A stretch of DNA of 64,000 nt from an uncultured Alteromonadaceae bacterium (GTDB lineage Bacteria > Pseudomonadota > Gammaproteobacteria > Enterobacterales > Alteromonadaceae): positions 489,435 through 553,434 of the forward strand of contig CANNDC010000001.1 in the NCBI GenBank assembly GCA_947503265.1, in the 5' to 3' direction. The notes under the pieces were generated by a model, which searched no databases, was not told where the DNA came from, and saw nothing but the letters and a program-made list of their open reading frames with translations. Made by a program: the position numbers and the translations under genes. Below are positions 52,334 through 64,000 of the stretch, in pieces (position 1 is the stretch's first letter; each line of letters begins with the position of its first letter).

Positions 52334-55300
52334 ATGGTTTACTCCAATAGCGAAAAGAAACGTATCCGTAAGGATTTTGGCAAACGCCCCCAGGTACTGG
52401 AAATACCGTACCTTCTCTCAATCCAACTCGATTCTTTTAAGAAGTTTATCGATATAGATGTTGACGGCCATTATGGTCTAGAAGCGGCATTTAGGTCTGT
52501 ATTCCCAATTAAAAGTTATTCGGGCAACTCTGAATTACAGTACGTGAGCTACCGTTTAGGTGAGCCTGTGTTTGACGTTAAAGAATGTCAAATTCGTGGT
52601 GTAACTTATTCAGCTCCGCTACGGGTTAAACTGCGTCTAGTGCTTTTCGATAAAGAAGCTGCACCAGGCACAGTAAAAGATATCAAAGAGCAAGAAGTCT
52701 ATATGGGTGAAATACCACTCATGACTGAAAACGGTACATTCGTTATCAATGGTACTGAGCGTGTCATCGTATCTCAGCTACACCGTTCACCTGGTGTATT
52801 CTTCGATCACGACAAAGGCAAGACTCACTCCTCTGGTAAAGTTTTGTATAACGCACGAGTAATACCTTACCGTGGTTCTTGGTTAGACTTTGAATTTGAT
52901 CCTAAAGATAACCTTTATGTACGTATAGACCGTCGTCGTAAATTGCCGGCTACGATCATTCTACGTGCATTAGAAATGACTACAGAAGAAATACTCGAGT
53001 TATTCTTCGAAAGAGACCAAATCCGCATTGTGGATGAAAAGTTCAAGATGGATATCGTGCCAGAGCGCCTTCGTGGTGAAACTGCTCAGTTCGATATTAC
53101 AGATGGTTCTGGTAAAGTCGTTGTCGAAACTGGTCGCCGTATATCTGCTCGTCACACTCGTGCTCTTGAAAAGGCGAAAGTGACTGAGTTGGAAGTACCA
53201 GCTGAATTCTTGGTAGGTCGTGTGGTTGCGAAAACCTACGTCAACGAAGAAACGGGTGAAGTCATTGTTAATGCAAATGATGAATTAACCCTTGAATCTC
53301 TGGAAGCCTTGCTTGCTAGTGAAATCGACGCATTTGATACCTTGTATATCAATGAACTTGATCATGGTGCCTACATTTCTGACACATTGCGTATAGATAG
53401 CTCTACAAACCGCCTAGAAGCGCTTGTAGAAATCTATCGTATGATGCGTCCTGGTGAGCCACCAACCAAAGATGCCGCAGAAACCTTGTTTGGTAACTTG
53501 TTCTTCTCAGAAGACCGTTACGATTTATCTGCGGTTGGCCGTATGAAATTCAATCGCCGTTTAGGACGTGAAGAATTAGTCGGCTCAGGTACCTTGGACC
53601 AAAGTGATATCGTTTCAGTCATGAAACAACTTATTACCATCCGTGATGGTAAAGATGAAGTTGATGATATTGATCACTTGGGTAACCGTCGTATCCGTTC
53701 AGTAGGTGAAATGGCTGAAAACCAATTCCGTGTTGGTCTTGTTCGTGTTGAACGTGCAGTTAAAGAACGCCTAAGTTTGGGTGATCTTGACGCCATCATG
53801 CCGCAAGATTTAATCAACGCTAAGCCTATATCTGCTGCGGTTAAAGAATTCTTTGGTTCGAGCCAACTTTCACAATTTATGGATCAAAACAACCCGCTTT
53901 CTGAAGTTACGCATAAGCGTCGTATTTCAGCATTAGGCCCGGGTGGTTTGACACGTGAACGTGCAGGTTTCGAAGTACGTGACGTACATCCAACGCATTA
54001 TGGTCGTGTTTGTCCAATCGAAACGCCAGAAGGTCCAAACATTGGTTTGATCAACTCGCTTTCAAGTTTTGCCCGCACAAACGATTTTGGTTTCTTAGAA
54101 ACGCCTTATCGTAAAATTGTTGATGGCATAGTGACCGACGATATCGATTATTTGTCTGCTATCGAAGAAGGCCAATTTGCGATCGCTCAGGCGAACGTAG
54201 AATTGAATGATAACGGAACCCTTGCAGAAGAACTTATTCCATGTCGTTACCGTGGTGAAACCACGCTAATGCAAAGTGCTGATATCAAGTACATGGATGT
54301 GTCTCCACAGCAAATCGTATCTATCGCTGCGAGTATCATTCCGTTCCTAGAACACGATGATGCTAACCGTGCATTGATGGGTTCTAACATGCAACGTCAA
54401 GCTGTACCTACTCTGAAGGCTGATAAGCCGTTAGTTGGAACAGGTATGGAAAAGACAGTTGCTGTTGATTCTGGTGTGACTATCATTGCCAAGCGTGGTG
54501 GTGTGATCGACTATGTTGATGCAAGTCGAATCGTGCTGAAAGTGAATGAAGATGAGATGACTGCTGGTGAAGCAGGTATCGATATCTACAACTTGACTAA
54601 ATACACTCGTTCTAACCAGAACACCTGTATCAACCAGAAGCCGACATGTAATGTTGGCGACCCGATTGTTGCTGGTGATGTCTTGGCCGACGGTCCGTCT
54701 ACTGATTTGGGTGAGCTAGCGCTTGGTCAAAACATGCGTATCGCATTCATGCCTTGGAATGGTTATAACTTTGAGGATTCAATCCTCATTTCTGAGCGTG
54801 TAGCTCAAGAAGATCGTTTCACTACTATCCATATTCAAGAATTAAGCTGTATCGCTCGTGATACAAAGCTTGGTCCTGAAGAAATCAGTGCTGATATCCC
54901 CAATGTGGGCGAGTCTGCGTTGGGCAAATTGGATGAATCTGGTGTGGTTTATATCGGTGCTGAAGTTAAGGGCGGCGATATTCTAGTAGGTAAAGTAACA
55001 CCTAAAGGTGAAACTCAGCTTACCCCAGAAGAAAAACTTTTAAGAGCCATTTTTGGTGAGAAAGCATCTGATGTTAAAGATACCTCTTTACGTGTACCTA
55101 ATAGTGTTCACGGAACAGTTATCGATGTTCAGGTCTTTACTCGTGACGGCGTAGAAAAAGATAAACGTGCACTAGAAATCGAAGACATGCAATTACGACA
55201 AGTTAAGAAAGACTTGGGTGATGAATTCGCTATCTTAGCAGACGGTATCTTTGCTCGTGCTCAAAACACCTTGATTCGTAATGGCGTTGATCAAGCTAAA

Positions 55301-56371
55301 CTTGACAGCATGCCTCGTGAGAAGTGGTTTGATATCACGTTGAACGATGATGATGCCCAAACTGAGCTTGATCAAATCGCAGAACAGCACAGCGAAATCA
55401 AATTAGACTTTGATAATAAATTTGAAATTAAACGTCGCAAAATCACCCAAGGTGATGACTTAGCGCCGGGCGTTTTGAAAATAGTTAAAGTTTACTTAGC
55501 GGTTAAGCGTCATATTCAACCTGGTGATAAAATGGCGGGACGCCACGGTAACAAAGGTGTTATCTCGACCATTCAACCAGTTGAAGACATGCCTTATGAT
55601 GAAAATGGAACGCCAGTTGATATCGTGTTGAACCCTCTGGGTGTGCCTTCACGTATGAACATTGGTCAAATCCTTGAAACTCACTTAGGTATGGCTGCAC
55701 ACGGAATCGGCGTCAAAATCGATCGCATGATCAAAGAGCAAGAAGAACTCGCTAAGTTACGTAACTTCCTAAAAGAAGTATACAGCTCAGGCGCTTCGCA
55801 TCAGGAAGTCGATTTAGACAACTTTACTGATGACGAAATTAAACGCCTAGCGAATAACTTGCGTAAAGGTGTGCCTATGGCAACGCCGGTCTTTGATGGT
55901 GCTACAGAAGCTGAAATCAAAGGTATGTTGAAACTAGCTGATATTCCAGAAAGTGGACAAATAACCTTGTTTGACGGTCGTACAGGTCGCTCTTTTGAAC
56001 GTCCGGTTACTGTCGGTTACATGTATATGTTGAAACTTAACCACTTGGTTGATGACAAAATGCATGCACGTTCAACTGGTTCATACAGTTTGGTTACACA
56101 GCAGCCGTTGGGCGGTAAAGCTCAGTTCGGTGGACAACGTTTCGGAGAGATGGAAGTGTGGGCACTTGAAGCTTATGGTGCTGCGTACACATTACAAGAA
56201 ATGTTGACCGTGAAATCCGATGACGTTAATGGCCGTACCAAAATGTATAAAAACATTGTGGATGGCGATCATCGTATGGAACCTGGTATGCCGGAATCGT
56301 TCAACGTATTGTTGAAAGAAATTCGTTCGCTAGGTATCAACATCGAACTTGAAGAGCAGAATAATAACTAA
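52334..56371 (+). CDS. rpoB: RNA polymerase beta subunit
   Basis: 1345 residues from ATG 52334; [20 protein letters not shown] matches E. coli RpoB, and GAGGAACCC precedes it. The frame is open upstream to 52262, but that part is not coding. The rifampicin region [24 protein letters not shown] is wild type. The beta C-terminal block with [21 protein letters not shown] is intact. It forms the catalytic core with beta prime. A 12-bp hairpin separates it from rpoC. Confidence 0.98.
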   Translation: MVYSNSEKKRIRKDFGKRPQVLEIPYLLSIQLDSFKKFIDIDVDGHYGLEAAFRSVFPIKSYSGNSELQYVSYRLGEPVFDVKECQIRGVTYSAPLRVKLRLVLFDKEAAPGTVKDIKEQEVYMGEIPLMTENGTFVINGTERVIVSQLHRSPGVFFDHDKGKTHSSGKVLYNARVIPYRGSWLDFEFDPKDNLYVRIDRRRKLPATIILRALEMTTEEILELFFERDQIRIVDEKFKMDIVPERLRGETAQFDITDGSGKVVVETGRRISARHTRALEKAKVTELEVPAEFLVGRVVAKTYVNEETGEVIVNANDELTLESLEALLASEIDAFDTLYINELDHGAYISDTLRIDSSTNRLEALVEIYRMMRPGEPPTKDAAETLFGNLFFSEDRYDLSAVGRMKFNRRLGREELVGSGTLDQSDIVSVMKQLITIRDGKDEVDDIDHLGNRRIRSVGEMAENQFRVGLVRVERAVKERLSLGDLDAIMPQDLINAKPISAAVKEFFGSSQLSQFMDQNNPLSEVTHKRRISALGPGGLTRERAGFEVRDVHPTHYGRVCPIETPEGPNIGLINSLSSFARTNDFGFLETPYRKIVDGIVTDDIDYLSAIEEGQFAIAQANVELNDNGTLAEELIPCRYRGETTLMQSADIKYMDVSPQQIVSIAASIIPFLEHDDANRALMGSNMQRQAVPTLKADKPLVGTGMEKTVAVDSGVTIIAKRGGVIDYVDASRIVLKVNEDEMTAGEAGIDIYNLTKYTRSNQNTCINQKPTCNVGDPIVAGDVLADGPSTDLGELALGQNMRIAFMPWNGYNFEDSILISERVAQEDRFTTIHIQELSCIARDTKLGPEEISADIPNVGESALGKLDESGVVYIGAEVKGGDILVGKVTPKGETQLTPEEKLLRAIFGEKASDVKDTSLRVPNSVHGTVIDVQVFTRDGVEKDKRALEIEDMQLRQVKKDLGDEFAILADGIFARAQNTLIRNGVDQAKLDSMPREKWFDITLNDDDAQTELDQIAEQHSEIKLDFDNKFEIKRRKITQGDDLAPGVLKIVKVYLAVKRHIQPGDKMAGRHGNKGVISTIQPVEDMPYDENGTPVDIVLNPLGVPSRMNIGQILETHLGMAAHGIGVKIDRMIKEQEELAKLRNFLKEVYSSGASHQEVDLDNFTDDEIKRLANNLRKGVPMATPVFDGATEAEIKGMLKLADIPESGQITLFDGRTGRSFERPVTVGYMYMLKLNHLVDDKMHARSTGSYSLVTQQPLGGKAQFGGQRFGEMEVWALEAYGAAYTLQEMLTVKSDDVNGRTKMYKNIVDGDHRMEPGMPESFNVLLKEIRSLGINIELEEQNNN

Positions 56372-56398
56372 ACTGCGATTTTGAGCGAAAGACAGGAG

Positions 56399-56425
56399 AG
56401 CCTAGTTGTTGCTAACAACTAGGCT
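56399..56425 (+). other. Long hairpin between rpoB and rpoC
   Basis: AGCCTAGTTGTT and AACAACTAGGCT are exact complements of 12 bases with a three-base loop (which would open to a larger loop in RNA). No U-tract follows, so termination is unlikely; a processing or stability role is more likely. Confidence 0.7.
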
Positions 56426-56455
56426 TGAGTTACACCACTCCGCTGGGAGAGATAT

Positions 56456-59400
56456 GTGAAAGACTTATTAAAGTTTCTTAAGCAACAGAACAAAACCGAA
56501 GAATTCGACAATATCCGAATCGGTCTTGCTTCTCCGGACATGATCCGATCGTGGTCTTTTGGTGAGGTTAAAAAACCTGAAACCATTAACTACCGTACTT
56601 TTAAACCAGAGCGCGATGGCCTTTTTTGTGCCCGCATCTTTGGCCCGGTAAAAGACTATGAGTGCTTATGTGGTAAATATAAACGCCTAAAACACCGCGG
56701 TGTTATCTGTGAAAAGTGTGGCGTTGAAGTAACACTGACTAAAGTGCGTCGTGAGCGCATGGGTCATATTGAACTGGCTAGCCCAGTTGCACACATTTGG
56801 TTCTTGAAATCATTACCGTCTCGTATCGGCCTAATGTTAGATATGACATTGCGTGATATTGAGCGTGTTCTGTACTTCGAATCTTATGTCGTTACTGAAC
56901 CTGGCATGACAACGCTAGAGCGTTCTCAATTGTTGGGTGAAGAAGAATATTTAGATGCGCTTGAAGAACATGGCGACGAATTCGACGCGAAAATGGGTGC
57001 CGAAGCAGTATTTGAATTGCTTAAAGCCCTAGACGTTGATGCTGATGTTGCTGCAATGCGTGAAGAGTTGCCAACAATCAACTCTGAAACTAAGCGTAAG
57101 AAAATTACTAAGCGTTTGAAGCTGCTTGAATCATTCCAACAATCTGGCAATAAGCCAGAGTGGATGATCATGACCGTTCTGCCTGTACTTCCACCTGATC
57201 TGCGTCCATTGGTGCCGCTAGATGGTGGTCGTTTTGCAACATCAGACTTAAACGATTTGTACCGTCGAGTAATCAACCGTAACAACCGTTTGAAGCGTCT
57301 TCTAGACCTTGCTGCACCAGATATCATAGTGCGCAACGAAAAACGTATGTTGCAAGAAGCTGTTGATGCATTGCTAGATAACGGTCGTCGTGGTCGCGCG
57401 ATTACAGGTTCAAACAAACGTCCTCTTAAATCTTTGGCTGACATGATCAAAGGTAAGCAAGGTCGTTTCCGTCAGAACTTGCTAGGTAAGCGTGTTGATT
57501 ACTCTGGTCGTTCAGTAATCACTGTTGGTCCTACACTTCGTCTACATCAATGTGGTCTTCCTAAGAAGATGGCTCTTGAGCTATTCAAGCCGTTTATCTA
57601 TGGAAAATTGGAAGGACGTGGTCTAGCAACAACAATCAAAGCTGCTAAAAAGCTCGTAGAACGTGAAGCGCCGGAAGTTTGGGATGTGTTGGACGAAGTC
57701 ATTCGTGAACATCCAGTACTACTTAACCGTGCACCAACACTTCACAGACTAGGTATCCAAGCATTTGAACCTATTCTAATCGAAGGTAAAGCAATCCAAT
57801 TACATCCATTGGTTTGTGCGGCATACAATGCTGACTTCGATGGTGACCAAATGGCGGTACACGTACCATTGACAATCGAAGCGCAATTAGAAGCGCGTGC
57901 GTTGATGATGTCTACCAACAACATTTTGTCTCCTGCAAACGGCGAACCTATCATAGTTCCTTCACAAGACGTTGTTTTAGGTTTGTACTACCTTACTCGT
58001 GACCGTGTAAACGGTTTGGGCGAGGGCATGATGTTTACTAGCCCGCACGAAGCAGAAAAAGCATACCGTACTGGTAATGCAGAATTACATGCTCGCGTTA
58101 AGGTTCGTATTACAGAATATGATGTAGATGAAGAAGGCAACAAAACTGAAAAAGTAACCTTGACTGACACCACTGTTGGTCGTGCTATTTTCTCTTTGAT
58201 TTTGCCTCAAGGTCTACCTTTCGAAATCATTAACCAGTCAATGGGTAAAAAGCAAATCTCTAAATTGCTTAACACCTGTTACCGTGCACTTGGTTTGAAA
58301 GACACTGTTATTGCAGCTGACCAAATCATGTATACCGGCTTTCACTACGCAATGATTGCGGGTGCCTCTGTTGGTATTGACGATATGGTTATTCCTGATG
58401 CGAAAAAAGACATCATCGAAGCAGCTGAAGAAGAAGTATTTGAAATTCAAGAGCAGTTCCAATCTGGTTTGGTAACTGCTGGTGAGCGTTACAACAAGGT
58501 TATTGACATCTGGTCTCGTGCAAACGAAGACGTTGCCAAGGCAATGATGACAAACTTGTCAAAAGAGACGGTTAAAAATCGTGATGGTGAGATGGAAGAG
58601 CAAGACTCATTCAACTCAGTATTTATGATGGCTGACTCAGGTGCTCGTGGTAGTGCTGCACAGATTCGCCAGCTAGCTGGTATGCGTGGTTTGATGGCAA
58701 AACCAGATGGTTCAATCATCGAAACGCCAATTACGGCGAACTTCCGTGAAGGTCTAAACGTACTTCAGTACTTTATTTCTACTCACGGAGCTCGTAAAGG
58801 TTTGGCCGATACTGCATTGAAAACAGCTAACTCGGGTTATTTGACTCGTCGTTTGGTTGACGTTGCACAAGATTTAGTTATCAACAACACAGACTGTGGC
58901 ACATTCGAAGGGGTTAAAATGACTCCGTTGATCGAAGGTGGCGATGTTGTTGAACCATTACGCGAACGTGTTTTGGGTCGTGTTGTAGCTGAAGATGTTG
59001 TGAAGCCAGGTACAAGTGATGTCTTGGTTGAGCGTAATACGCTACTAGACGAAGCTTTGGTTGATATGCTTGAAGCAAACTCAGTTGACCAAATACTAGT
59101 TCGTTCAGTAATCACTTGTGATAACGACTTCGGCGTATGTGCCCGTTGTTATGGTCGTGATTTGGCTCGTGGCCACATGGTTGGTTACGGTGAGTCTGTT
59201 GGTGTTATCGCAGCTCAGTCAATTGGTGAGCCAGGTACACAGCTTACCATGCGTACATTCCACATCGGTGGTGCCGCATCAAGAGCCTCTGCGGAAAACA
59301 GTGTTCAGGTTAAAACAACTGGTACATTGAAGTTCCACAATGCTAAGTATGTTCGCAACGCTGATGACAAAGTGGTTATCGTTTCTCGTTCGACTGAATT

Positions 59401-60640
59401 GACTATGATCGATGACCAAGGTCGTGAGAAAGAAAGATACAAGGTGCCTTATGGTGCAATCCTTACTGTTGATGATAACGCCGCGGTTAACGCCGGTGAT
59501 GTTGTTGCCAATTGGGACCCGCATTCGCATCCAATCATTACAGAGCGTGCAGCGAAAATCAGCTTCGCGGATGTTGATGATTCAAACACTGAAATGCAAC
59601 AAGATGAGTTGACTGGCTTAACACGTATCGTAGTTAAAGATTTAACTAAAGCGAACGCCAAAGAGCCGAAACTTATTCTTGAAAGCGATGAAGTTGGTTT
59701 GCAGGAAATTCGCTTACCAAGCTTTACTACCATTGAAGCGTCTGACGGTAAAATGGCTAGAGAAGGTGACGTATTAGCACGTATTCCTCAAGAAAGTTCG
59801 AAGACTCGTGATATTACCGGTGGTCTACCTCGAGTTGCTGACTTGTTCGAAGCTCGTAAGCCAAAAGAACCTGCTATTTTAGCTGAGGTTTCTGGTGTTA
59901 TCGGTTTCGGTAAAGAAACTAAAGGTAAGAAGCGCTTAACCATTACGCCTAAAGAAGGTGATCATTACGAAGAAATGATCCCTAAATGGCGTCAACTCAA
60001 CGTGTTTGAAGGTGAATCTGTAGAAAAAGGCGAAGTTATCGCTGATGGACCAGAGTCTCCACATGACATACTTCGTCTTCGTGGTATCAGTGCAGTTTCT
60101 AACTACATTGTTAACGAAGTGCAGGAAGTTTACCGCCTACAAGGTGTAAAAATTAACGATAAGCACATTGAAGTTGTTATCAGACAGATGTTGCGTAAGT
60201 GCTTGATTACACATTCAGGTGATACTCAGTTCCTCGAAGGTGAACAAGTTGAAGTTGCGAACGTAAGAGTGGCTAACCGTGAAATTGAGAAACAGGGCAA
60301 AATCCCTGCTCAGTATGAAACACAATTACTTGGTATTACCAAAGCATCGCTTTCTACTGAATCCTTTATTTCAGCGGCATCGTTCCAAGAAACAACGCGT
60401 GTTCTTACTGAAGCAGCAGTGCAAGGTAAAGAAGATGAACTTCGCGGACTTAAAGAAAACGTTATTGTTGGTCGCCTAATACCTGCGGGTACTGGTTTTG
60501 CTTACCATCAACAACGCGCCAAGCTCAAACAAGCTGCTTTGATGGAAGAAGATCCATCAGTTTCAGCAGCTGAAGCAGAACAAGCACTAACTGAAGCATT
60601 GAATGCTGAAGTGAGTGATACACCTGCTTCTGACGACTAG
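56456..60640 (+). CDS. rpoC: RNA polymerase beta prime subunit
   Basis: 1394 residues from GTG 56456. [20 protein letters not shown] starts as in E. coli. The N-terminal zinc ribbon [20 protein letters not shown], the catalytic magnesium site [15 protein letters not shown] and the second zinc site with [11 protein letters not shown] are all there. It completes the polymerase core. E. coli RpoC has 1407 residues. A GTG start lies 84 bp after rpoB; no independent promoter is evident. Confidence 0.98.
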   Translation: MKDLLKFLKQQNKTEEFDNIRIGLASPDMIRSWSFGEVKKPETINYRTFKPERDGLFCARIFGPVKDYECLCGKYKRLKHRGVICEKCGVEVTLTKVRRERMGHIELASPVAHIWFLKSLPSRIGLMLDMTLRDIERVLYFESYVVTEPGMTTLERSQLLGEEEYLDALEEHGDEFDAKMGAEAVFELLKALDVDADVAAMREELPTINSETKRKKITKRLKLLESFQQSGNKPEWMIMTVLPVLPPDLRPLVPLDGGRFATSDLNDLYRRVINRNNRLKRLLDLAAPDIIVRNEKRMLQEAVDALLDNGRRGRAITGSNKRPLKSLADMIKGKQGRFRQNLLGKRVDYSGRSVITVGPTLRLHQCGLPKKMALELFKPFIYGKLEGRGLATTIKAAKKLVEREAPEVWDVLDEVIREHPVLLNRAPTLHRLGIQAFEPILIEGKAIQLHPLVCAAYNADFDGDQMAVHVPLTIEAQLEARALMMSTNNILSPANGEPIIVPSQDVVLGLYYLTRDRVNGLGEGMMFTSPHEAEKAYRTGNAELHARVKVRITEYDVDEEGNKTEKVTLTDTTVGRAIFSLILPQGLPFEIINQSMGKKQISKLLNTCYRALGLKDTVIAADQIMYTGFHYAMIAGASVGIDDMVIPDAKKDIIEAAEEEVFEIQEQFQSGLVTAGERYNKVIDIWSRANEDVAKAMMTNLSKETVKNRDGEMEEQDSFNSVFMMADSGARGSAAQIRQLAGMRGLMAKPDGSIIETPITANFREGLNVLQYFISTHGARKGLADTALKTANSGYLTRRLVDVAQDLVINNTDCGTFEGVKMTPLIEGGDVVEPLRERVLGRVVAEDVVKPGTSDVLVERNTLLDEALVDMLEANSVDQILVRSVITCDNDFGVCARCYGRDLARGHMVGYGESVGVIAAQSIGEPGTQLTMRTFHIGGAASRASAENSVQVKTTGTLKFHNAKYVRNADDKVVIVSRSTELTMIDDQGREKERYKVPYGAILTVDDNAAVNAGDVVANWDPHSHPIITERAAKISFADVDDSNTEMQQDELTGLTRIVVKDLTKANAKEPKLILESDEVGLQEIRLPSFTTIEASDGKMAREGDVLARIPQESSKTRDITGGLPRVADLFEARKPKEPAILAEVSGVIGFGKETKGKKRLTITPKEGDHYEEMIPKWRQLNVFEGESVEKGEVIADGPESPHDILRLRGISAVSNYIVNEVQEVYRLQGVKINDKHIEVVIRQMLRKCLITHSGDTQFLEGEQVEVANVRVANREIEKQGKIPAQYETQLLGITKASLSTESFISAASFQETTRVLTEAAVQGKEDELRGLKENVIVGRLIPAGTGFAYHQQRAKLKQAALMEEDPSVSAAEAEQALTEALNAEVSDTPASDD

Positions 60641-60683
60641 GCCGATAAAATGCGAAAATAAGGTCAACTAGGTACGTCAAAGC

Positions 60684-60712
60684 TTGACAGCCTAGGGTTT
60701 GATCATTAGAAT
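60684..60712 (+). promoter_or_regulatory. Promoter of the str operon (rpsL-rpsG-fusA-tuf)
   Basis: TTGACA (60684-60689) is perfect and TAGAAT (60707-60712) differs from consensus at one base; the spacer is 17 bp. The -10 overlaps the 5' arm of the hairpin at 60710-60756. The start would be near 60719, about 97 bp before rpsL. Confidence 0.85.
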
Positions 60713-60758
60713 TCCGCGACCCGAAATTTGGTAATCCAAATTGAGGGCGCGGAATTTT
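60710..60758 (+). terminator. Terminator after rpoC overlapping the str promoter
   Basis: A long hairpin: AATTCCGCG and CCC pair with GGG and CGCGGAATT, the inner arms AATTTGG and CCAAATT close around TAAT, and TTTT follows. It would stop readthrough from rpoC. RNA started from the str promoter near 60719 begins inside the left arm and cannot form the full stem. Confidence 0.8.
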
Positions 60759-60815
60759 CGCTTTCAGAGCCCGGAAATCGGGCAATCAGTAGTTATTTTA
60801 ACCAGGAGCTAGTTA

Positions 60816-61190
60816 ATGGCAACAGTTAACCAGTTAGTGCGCACGCCGCGTAGAAAGCCCGTTGAGAAAAGCAACGTCGCTGCCCTACAGGCTTGTCCAC
60901 AAAAGCGTGGAGTATGTACTCGTGTATATACCACTACGCCTAAGAAGCCGAACTCTGCATTACGTAAAGTATGTCGTGTTCGATTAACCAACGGTTTTGA
61001 AGTTTCTTCATACATCGGTGGTGAAGGTCACAACTTACAAGAGCACAGTGTTGTTCTTATTCGTGGTGGTCGTGTTAAAGATTTACCAGGTGTTCGTTAT
61101 CACACTGTTCGCGGTACTTTGGACTGCGCAGGCGTAAACGATCGTCGTAGAGGCCGTTCTAAGTACGGCGCTAAAAGGCCTAAGTCTTAA
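60816..61190 (+). CDS. rpsL: 30S ribosomal protein S12
   Basis: 124 residues with AGGAG upstream. [19 protein letters not shown] has the Lys residue whose changes give streptomycin resistance, wild type here, and [25 protein letters not shown] is the second conserved stretch. S12 takes part in decoding-site fidelity. It is the first gene of the str operon, with its promoter at 60684-60712 and rpsG after 76 bp. Confidence 0.98.
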   Translation: MATVNQLVRTPRRKPVEKSNVAALQACPQKRGVCTRVYTTTPKKPNSALRKVCRVRLTNGFEVSSYIGGEGHNLQEHSVVLIRGGRVKDLPGVRYHTVRGTLDCAGVNDRRRGRSKYGAKRPKS

Positions 61191-61266
61191 CGGTTCTCCG
61201 TTAGTAAGGCCAAACTAATTAAATTTAGAGTTTTGGGAAACCCCTGAATTCCACGGAGAATATAAG

Positions 61267-61737
61267 ATGCCAAGAAGACGAGTCGTAGGTCAAAGAAAAA
61301 TCCTACCTGATCCTAAGTTCGGATCACAATTACTTGCAAAATTCATGAATGTCGTCATGTTAGACGGCAAAAAATCTACTGCTGAAAAAATTGTTTACGG
61401 TGCGCTAGAAATTGTTGCCGAAAAAACCAGCAAAGCACACCTTGATGTATTTGAAGATGCATTGGACAACATCCGCCCAACGGTCGAAGTTAAGTCTCGT
61501 CGTGTTGGTGGTTCTACGTACCAAGTACCTGTAGAAGTTCGTCCTGTTCGTCGTAATGCATTGGGTATGCGTTGGATGGTTGAAGCTGCACGTAAACGTG
61601 GTGAAAAATCCATGGCTCAACGCCTAGCAGCTGAAATGCTAGATGCGTCTGAGAACAGAGGCTCTGCGGTTAAGAAACGTGAAGACGTTCACCGTATGGC
61701 TGAAGCTAACAAAGCGTTCGCACACTACCGTTGGTAG
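61267..61737 (+). CDS. rpsG: 30S ribosomal protein S7
   Basis: 156 residues with GGAG before the [23 protein letters not shown] begins as in E. coli. S7 binds the 3' major domain of 16S rRNA near the mRNA exit, and in E. coli represses its own operon by binding the rpsL-rpsG intercistronic RNA. The 76-bp gap here is shorter than in E. coli (about 100), so such control is possible but not shown. fusA follows 24 bp later. Confidence 0.97.
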   Translation: MPRRRVVGQRKILPDPKFGSQLLAKFMNVVMLDGKKSTAEKIVYGALEIVAEKTSKAHLDVFEDALDNIRPTVEVKSRRVGGSTYQVPVEVRPVRRNALGMRWMVEAARKRGEKSMAQRLAAEMLDASENRGSAVKKREDVHRMAEANKAFAHYRW

Positions 61738-61761
61738 TCAGAGCTGGTTTGAGAGAAACAC

Positions 61762-63864
61762 ATGGCGCGTAAGCATCCTATTGAGCGTTATCGCAACATT
61801 GGAATTGTTGCGCATGTCGATGCAGGTAAAACCACGACCACTGAACGTGTTCTATTCTATACTGGCTTGTCTCACAAGATCGGTGAAGTTCATGATGGCG
61901 CTGCTACCATGGATTGGATGGAACAAGAACAGGAACGTGGAATTACCATCACATCTGCTGCGACAACGTGTTTCTGGGCTGGCATGCAACAACAGTATGA
62001 ACAGCACAGAATCAATATCATAGATACGCCTGGACACGTTGACTTCACGATAGAAGTAGAACGTTCTTTACGTGTGCTTGATGGTGCCGTAGTCGTATTT
62101 TGCGGCTCATCAGGTGTTGAACCTCAATCAGAAACTGTATGGCGTCAAGCTGACAAATATCATGTCCCGCGCATTGTATTTGTTAACAAGATGGACCGTG
62201 CAGGTGCAAATTTTGAACGTGTAGTTGAACAAATACGCAAGCGACTCGGTGCCACTTGTGTGCCGATTCAATTGAACATTGGTGAAGAAGAAAACTTCAA
62301 AGGCGTGATAGATCTGATAAAAATGAAAGCCATAAACTGGAACAATGCGGACCAGGGTATGACATTCGATTATCAGGACATTCCTGCCGATCTTTTAGAG
62401 CGTGCTCAAGAGTTACGCACTGGAATGGTTGAAGCCGCTGCTGAGGCTTCTGACGAACTAATGGAAAAATACTTGGAAGGCGAAGAGCTTTCTGAACAAG
62501 AAATAAAAACAGGATTGCGAATACGAACGTTGAACAACGAAATTGTATTGGCAACCTGTGGTTCAGCGTTTAAAAACAAAGGAGTTCAGGCAGTACTTGA
62601 TGCAGTTATCGAATATTTGCCCGCCCCGGTTGATGTGCCACCTATAAAAGGTGTACTCGATGATAAAGCAGAAAGCGAAGCAGAACGTCATGCTGACGAT
62701 AGCGAACCTTTCTCTGCTTTAGCGTTTAAAATAGCAACTGACCCCTTTGTTGGAACTTTAACCTTCTTCCGTTGTTATTCAGGAGTGGTGAATACGGGTG
62801 ATACTGTATATAACCCAGTGAAAGGCAAACGAGAGCGTTTTGGTCGCATTGTTCAGATGCACGCTAAAGACCGTGAAGAACTAAAGGAAGTCCGAGCTGG
62901 AGACATTGCTGCGGCGATTGGGATGAAGGATGTGACCACTGGAGAGACATTGTGCGATCCTAAACACATCATCACCCTTGAGCGCATGGAATTTCCTGAG
63001 CCCGTTATTTCCATCGCGGTTGAACCTAAGTCAAAAGCTGATCAAGATAAAATGGGATTAGCGCTAGGTAAATTAGCAGCTGAAGACCCGTCATTCCGAG
63101 TCAAAACAGATGAAGAATCGGGCCAAACCATTATTTCTGGAATGGGTGAGCTTCACCTCGATATTATTGTTGATCGCATGAAGCGCGAATTCAGTGTTGA
63201 ATGTAACGTTGGTAAACCTCAGGTTGCCTATCGTGAAACACTGCGTAAGAGTGTTGAAATTGAAGGTAAATTTGTTCGCCAATCTGGTGGTCGTGGACAA
63301 TACGGTCATGTTTGGTTGAGAATTGAACCTAATGAAGAAGGCGCTGGATACGAATTTGTGAATGAAATTGTTGGCGGCGTTGTTCCCAAAGAGTTCATTC
63401 CTGCGGTTGATAAAGGCATCCAAGAACAGATGCAAAATGGTGTTGTAGCAGGTTATCCAGTGCTTGATGTAAAAGTCACACTTTATGACGGTTCGTACCA
63501 TGATGTTGACTCTTCTGAAATGGCGTTTAAGATAGCGGGTTCTATGGGTTTTAGAAACGGTGCGGAACAAGCCAAGCCGGTTCTATTAGAACCAACTATG
63601 AAAGTTGAAGTAACTACTCCAGAAGACTGGATGGGCGACGTGGTTGGCGACTTAAATCGTCGACGCGGTGTAATAGACGGAATGGAAGAGGGTGTAGCAG
63701 GCATTAAAATAGTGCGTGCTAAGGTTCCTCTTTCTGAAATGTTTGGATATGCTACCGCATTACGTTCTGCAACGCAGGGCAGGGCATCATATTCAATGGA
63801 ATTCTTTAACTACGCAGAAGCTCCAAAAGCAGTGACTGATGCGATAGTTGAGGCGAGAAATTAA
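61762..63864 (+). CDS. fusA: Elongation factor G
   Basis: 700 residues. The GTPase domain has [21 protein letters not shown] and NKMDR in order; the domain II to V part ends with [21 protein letters not shown]. It drives ribosome translocation and recycling. GAGAG precedes the ATG. tuf follows after a short gap with a terminator-like hairpin at 63881-63908. The E. coli protein has 704 residues, so the length is normal. Confidence 0.97.
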   Translation: MARKHPIERYRNIGIVAHVDAGKTTTTERVLFYTGLSHKIGEVHDGAATMDWMEQEQERGITITSAATTCFWAGMQQQYEQHRINIIDTPGHVDFTIEVERSLRVLDGAVVVFCGSSGVEPQSETVWRQADKYHVPRIVFVNKMDRAGANFERVVEQIRKRLGATCVPIQLNIGEEENFKGVIDLIKMKAINWNNADQGMTFDYQDIPADLLERAQELRTGMVEAAAEASDELMEKYLEGEELSEQEIKTGLRIRTLNNEIVLATCGSAFKNKGVQAVLDAVIEYLPAPVDVPPIKGVLDDKAESEAERHADDSEPFSALAFKIATDPFVGTLTFFRCYSGVVNTGDTVYNPVKGKRERFGRIVQMHAKDREELKEVRAGDIAAAIGMKDVTTGETLCDPKHIITLERMEFPEPVISIAVEPKSKADQDKMGLALGKLAAEDPSFRVKTDEESGQTIISGMGELHLDIIVDRMKREFSVECNVGKPQVAYRETLRKSVEIEGKFVRQSGGRGQYGHVWLRIEPNEEGAGYEFVNEIVGGVVPKEFIPAVDKGIQEQMQNGVVAGYPVLDVKVTLYDGSYHDVDSSEMAFKIAGSMGFRNGAEQAKPVLLEPTMKVEVTTPEDWMGDVVGDLNRRRGVIDGMEEGVAGIKIVRAKVPLSEMFGYATALRSATQGRASYSMEFFNYAEAPKAVTDAIVEARN

Positions 63865-63880
63865 TCTAACTGAAGGTTCG

Positions 63881-63908
63881 GTCCGATCTGTTATTGGGTC
63901 GGACTTTT
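63881..63908 (+). terminator. Hairpin with U-tract between fusA and tuf
   Basis: GTCCGA and TCGGAC are exact complements, with two more pairs including a wobble possible, and TTTT follows at once. It lies 16 bp after fusA and 20 bp before tuf, so it would act as an attenuator rather than a full stop. Confidence 0.72.
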
Positions 63909-63927
63909 AAATTAGGAATAGAGTAAA

Positions 63928-64000
63928 ATGGCAAAAGAAAAGTTTGAACGTACGAAACCCCATGTAAACGTCGGTACTATTGGCCACGTTGACCACGGTA
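63928..64000 (+). CDS. tuf: Elongation factor Tu, 5' end only
   Basis: The ATG is at 63928, and the first 24 codons give MAKEKFERTKPHVNVGTIGH followed by VDHG, the start of the EF-Tu P-loop. The gene continues beyond the window. It completes the str operon order of rpsL, rpsG, fusA and tuf. The first residues are the same as in other gammaproteobacteria except MAKEKFERTK, where E. coli has MSKEKFERTK. Confidence 0.95.
   Translation, partial: MAKEKFERTKPHVNVGTIGHVDHG

Noticed and set aside
56926..57450. Minus-strand ORF of 174 aa in rpoC
   Set aside because: It lies wholly within rpoC and has the Arg/Ser-rich composition of a shadow frame.
63091..63570. Minus-strand ORF of 159 aa in fusA
   Set aside because: It is antisense to conserved EF-G domains, with no start site or family.

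Overview
The window reads as chromosomal DNA of a marine, polysaccharide-degrading gammaproteobacterium of the Alteromonadaceae, most like Paraglaciecola or Glaciecola. The ribosomal and RNA polymerase proteins are close to those of E. coli. The PL6 enzyme keeps the same residue spacing as AlyGC, an enzyme I recall from Glaciecola. Genus placement is inference; 16S rRNA is not in the window.

Layout. (1) 1-4370, minus strand: an alginate block with a PL17 oligoalginate lyase (cut by the window edge), a two-domain PL6 alginate lyase and a GarR-like reductase probably acting on the alginate monomer DEHU. (2) 5046-7387: serine synthesis pair serC-serA, with a SerC of the non-E. coli class. (3) 7433-12282: degenerate EAL-HDOD protein, an APH-fold kinase, and an arsR-arsH-acr3 arsenic operon with a palindrome over its promoter. 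(4) 12444-19682: secreted GH10 xylanase, a GntR-ABC exporter operon, an acyltransferase, and a GH43 xylosidase. (5) 19980-23984: a compact operon of Tat-exported TIM-barrel protein, GMC oxidoreductase, its Tat-bearing small subunit, and a DUF1080 (3-keto-disaccharide hydrolase type) protein. This looks like an oxidative 3-keto-glycoside route beside conventional xylan hydrolases. (6) 24013-31760: small proteins, an unusual pair of phased tandem repeats, two divergent S1 sulfatases, an orphan secreted protein and an S9 peptidase. (7) 31922-48036: mixed housekeeping and envelope genes (blc, DinB, PhnA-like, OlsF-like, pyrC, dbpA, a dienelactone hydrolase, M13 peptidase, an exported methyltransferase-fold protein, MAPEG, an ABC exporter). 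(8) 48180-64000: the conserved transcription-translation block tRNA-Trp, secE-nusG, rplKA, rplJL, rpoBC, rpsLG-fusA-tuf, with its promoters, L10 leader and attenuators still readable.

The first half is accessory carbon-catabolism territory where transport and regulatory genes are mostly missing from the window. The last quarter is core genome. No rRNA, CRISPR array, intact insertion sequence or prophage was seen. The most interesting signals are the 3-keto-glycoside-like operon, the 10-bp and 13-bp phased repeat arrays, the str promoter nested in a terminator hairpin, and the exported methyltransferase-fold protein.
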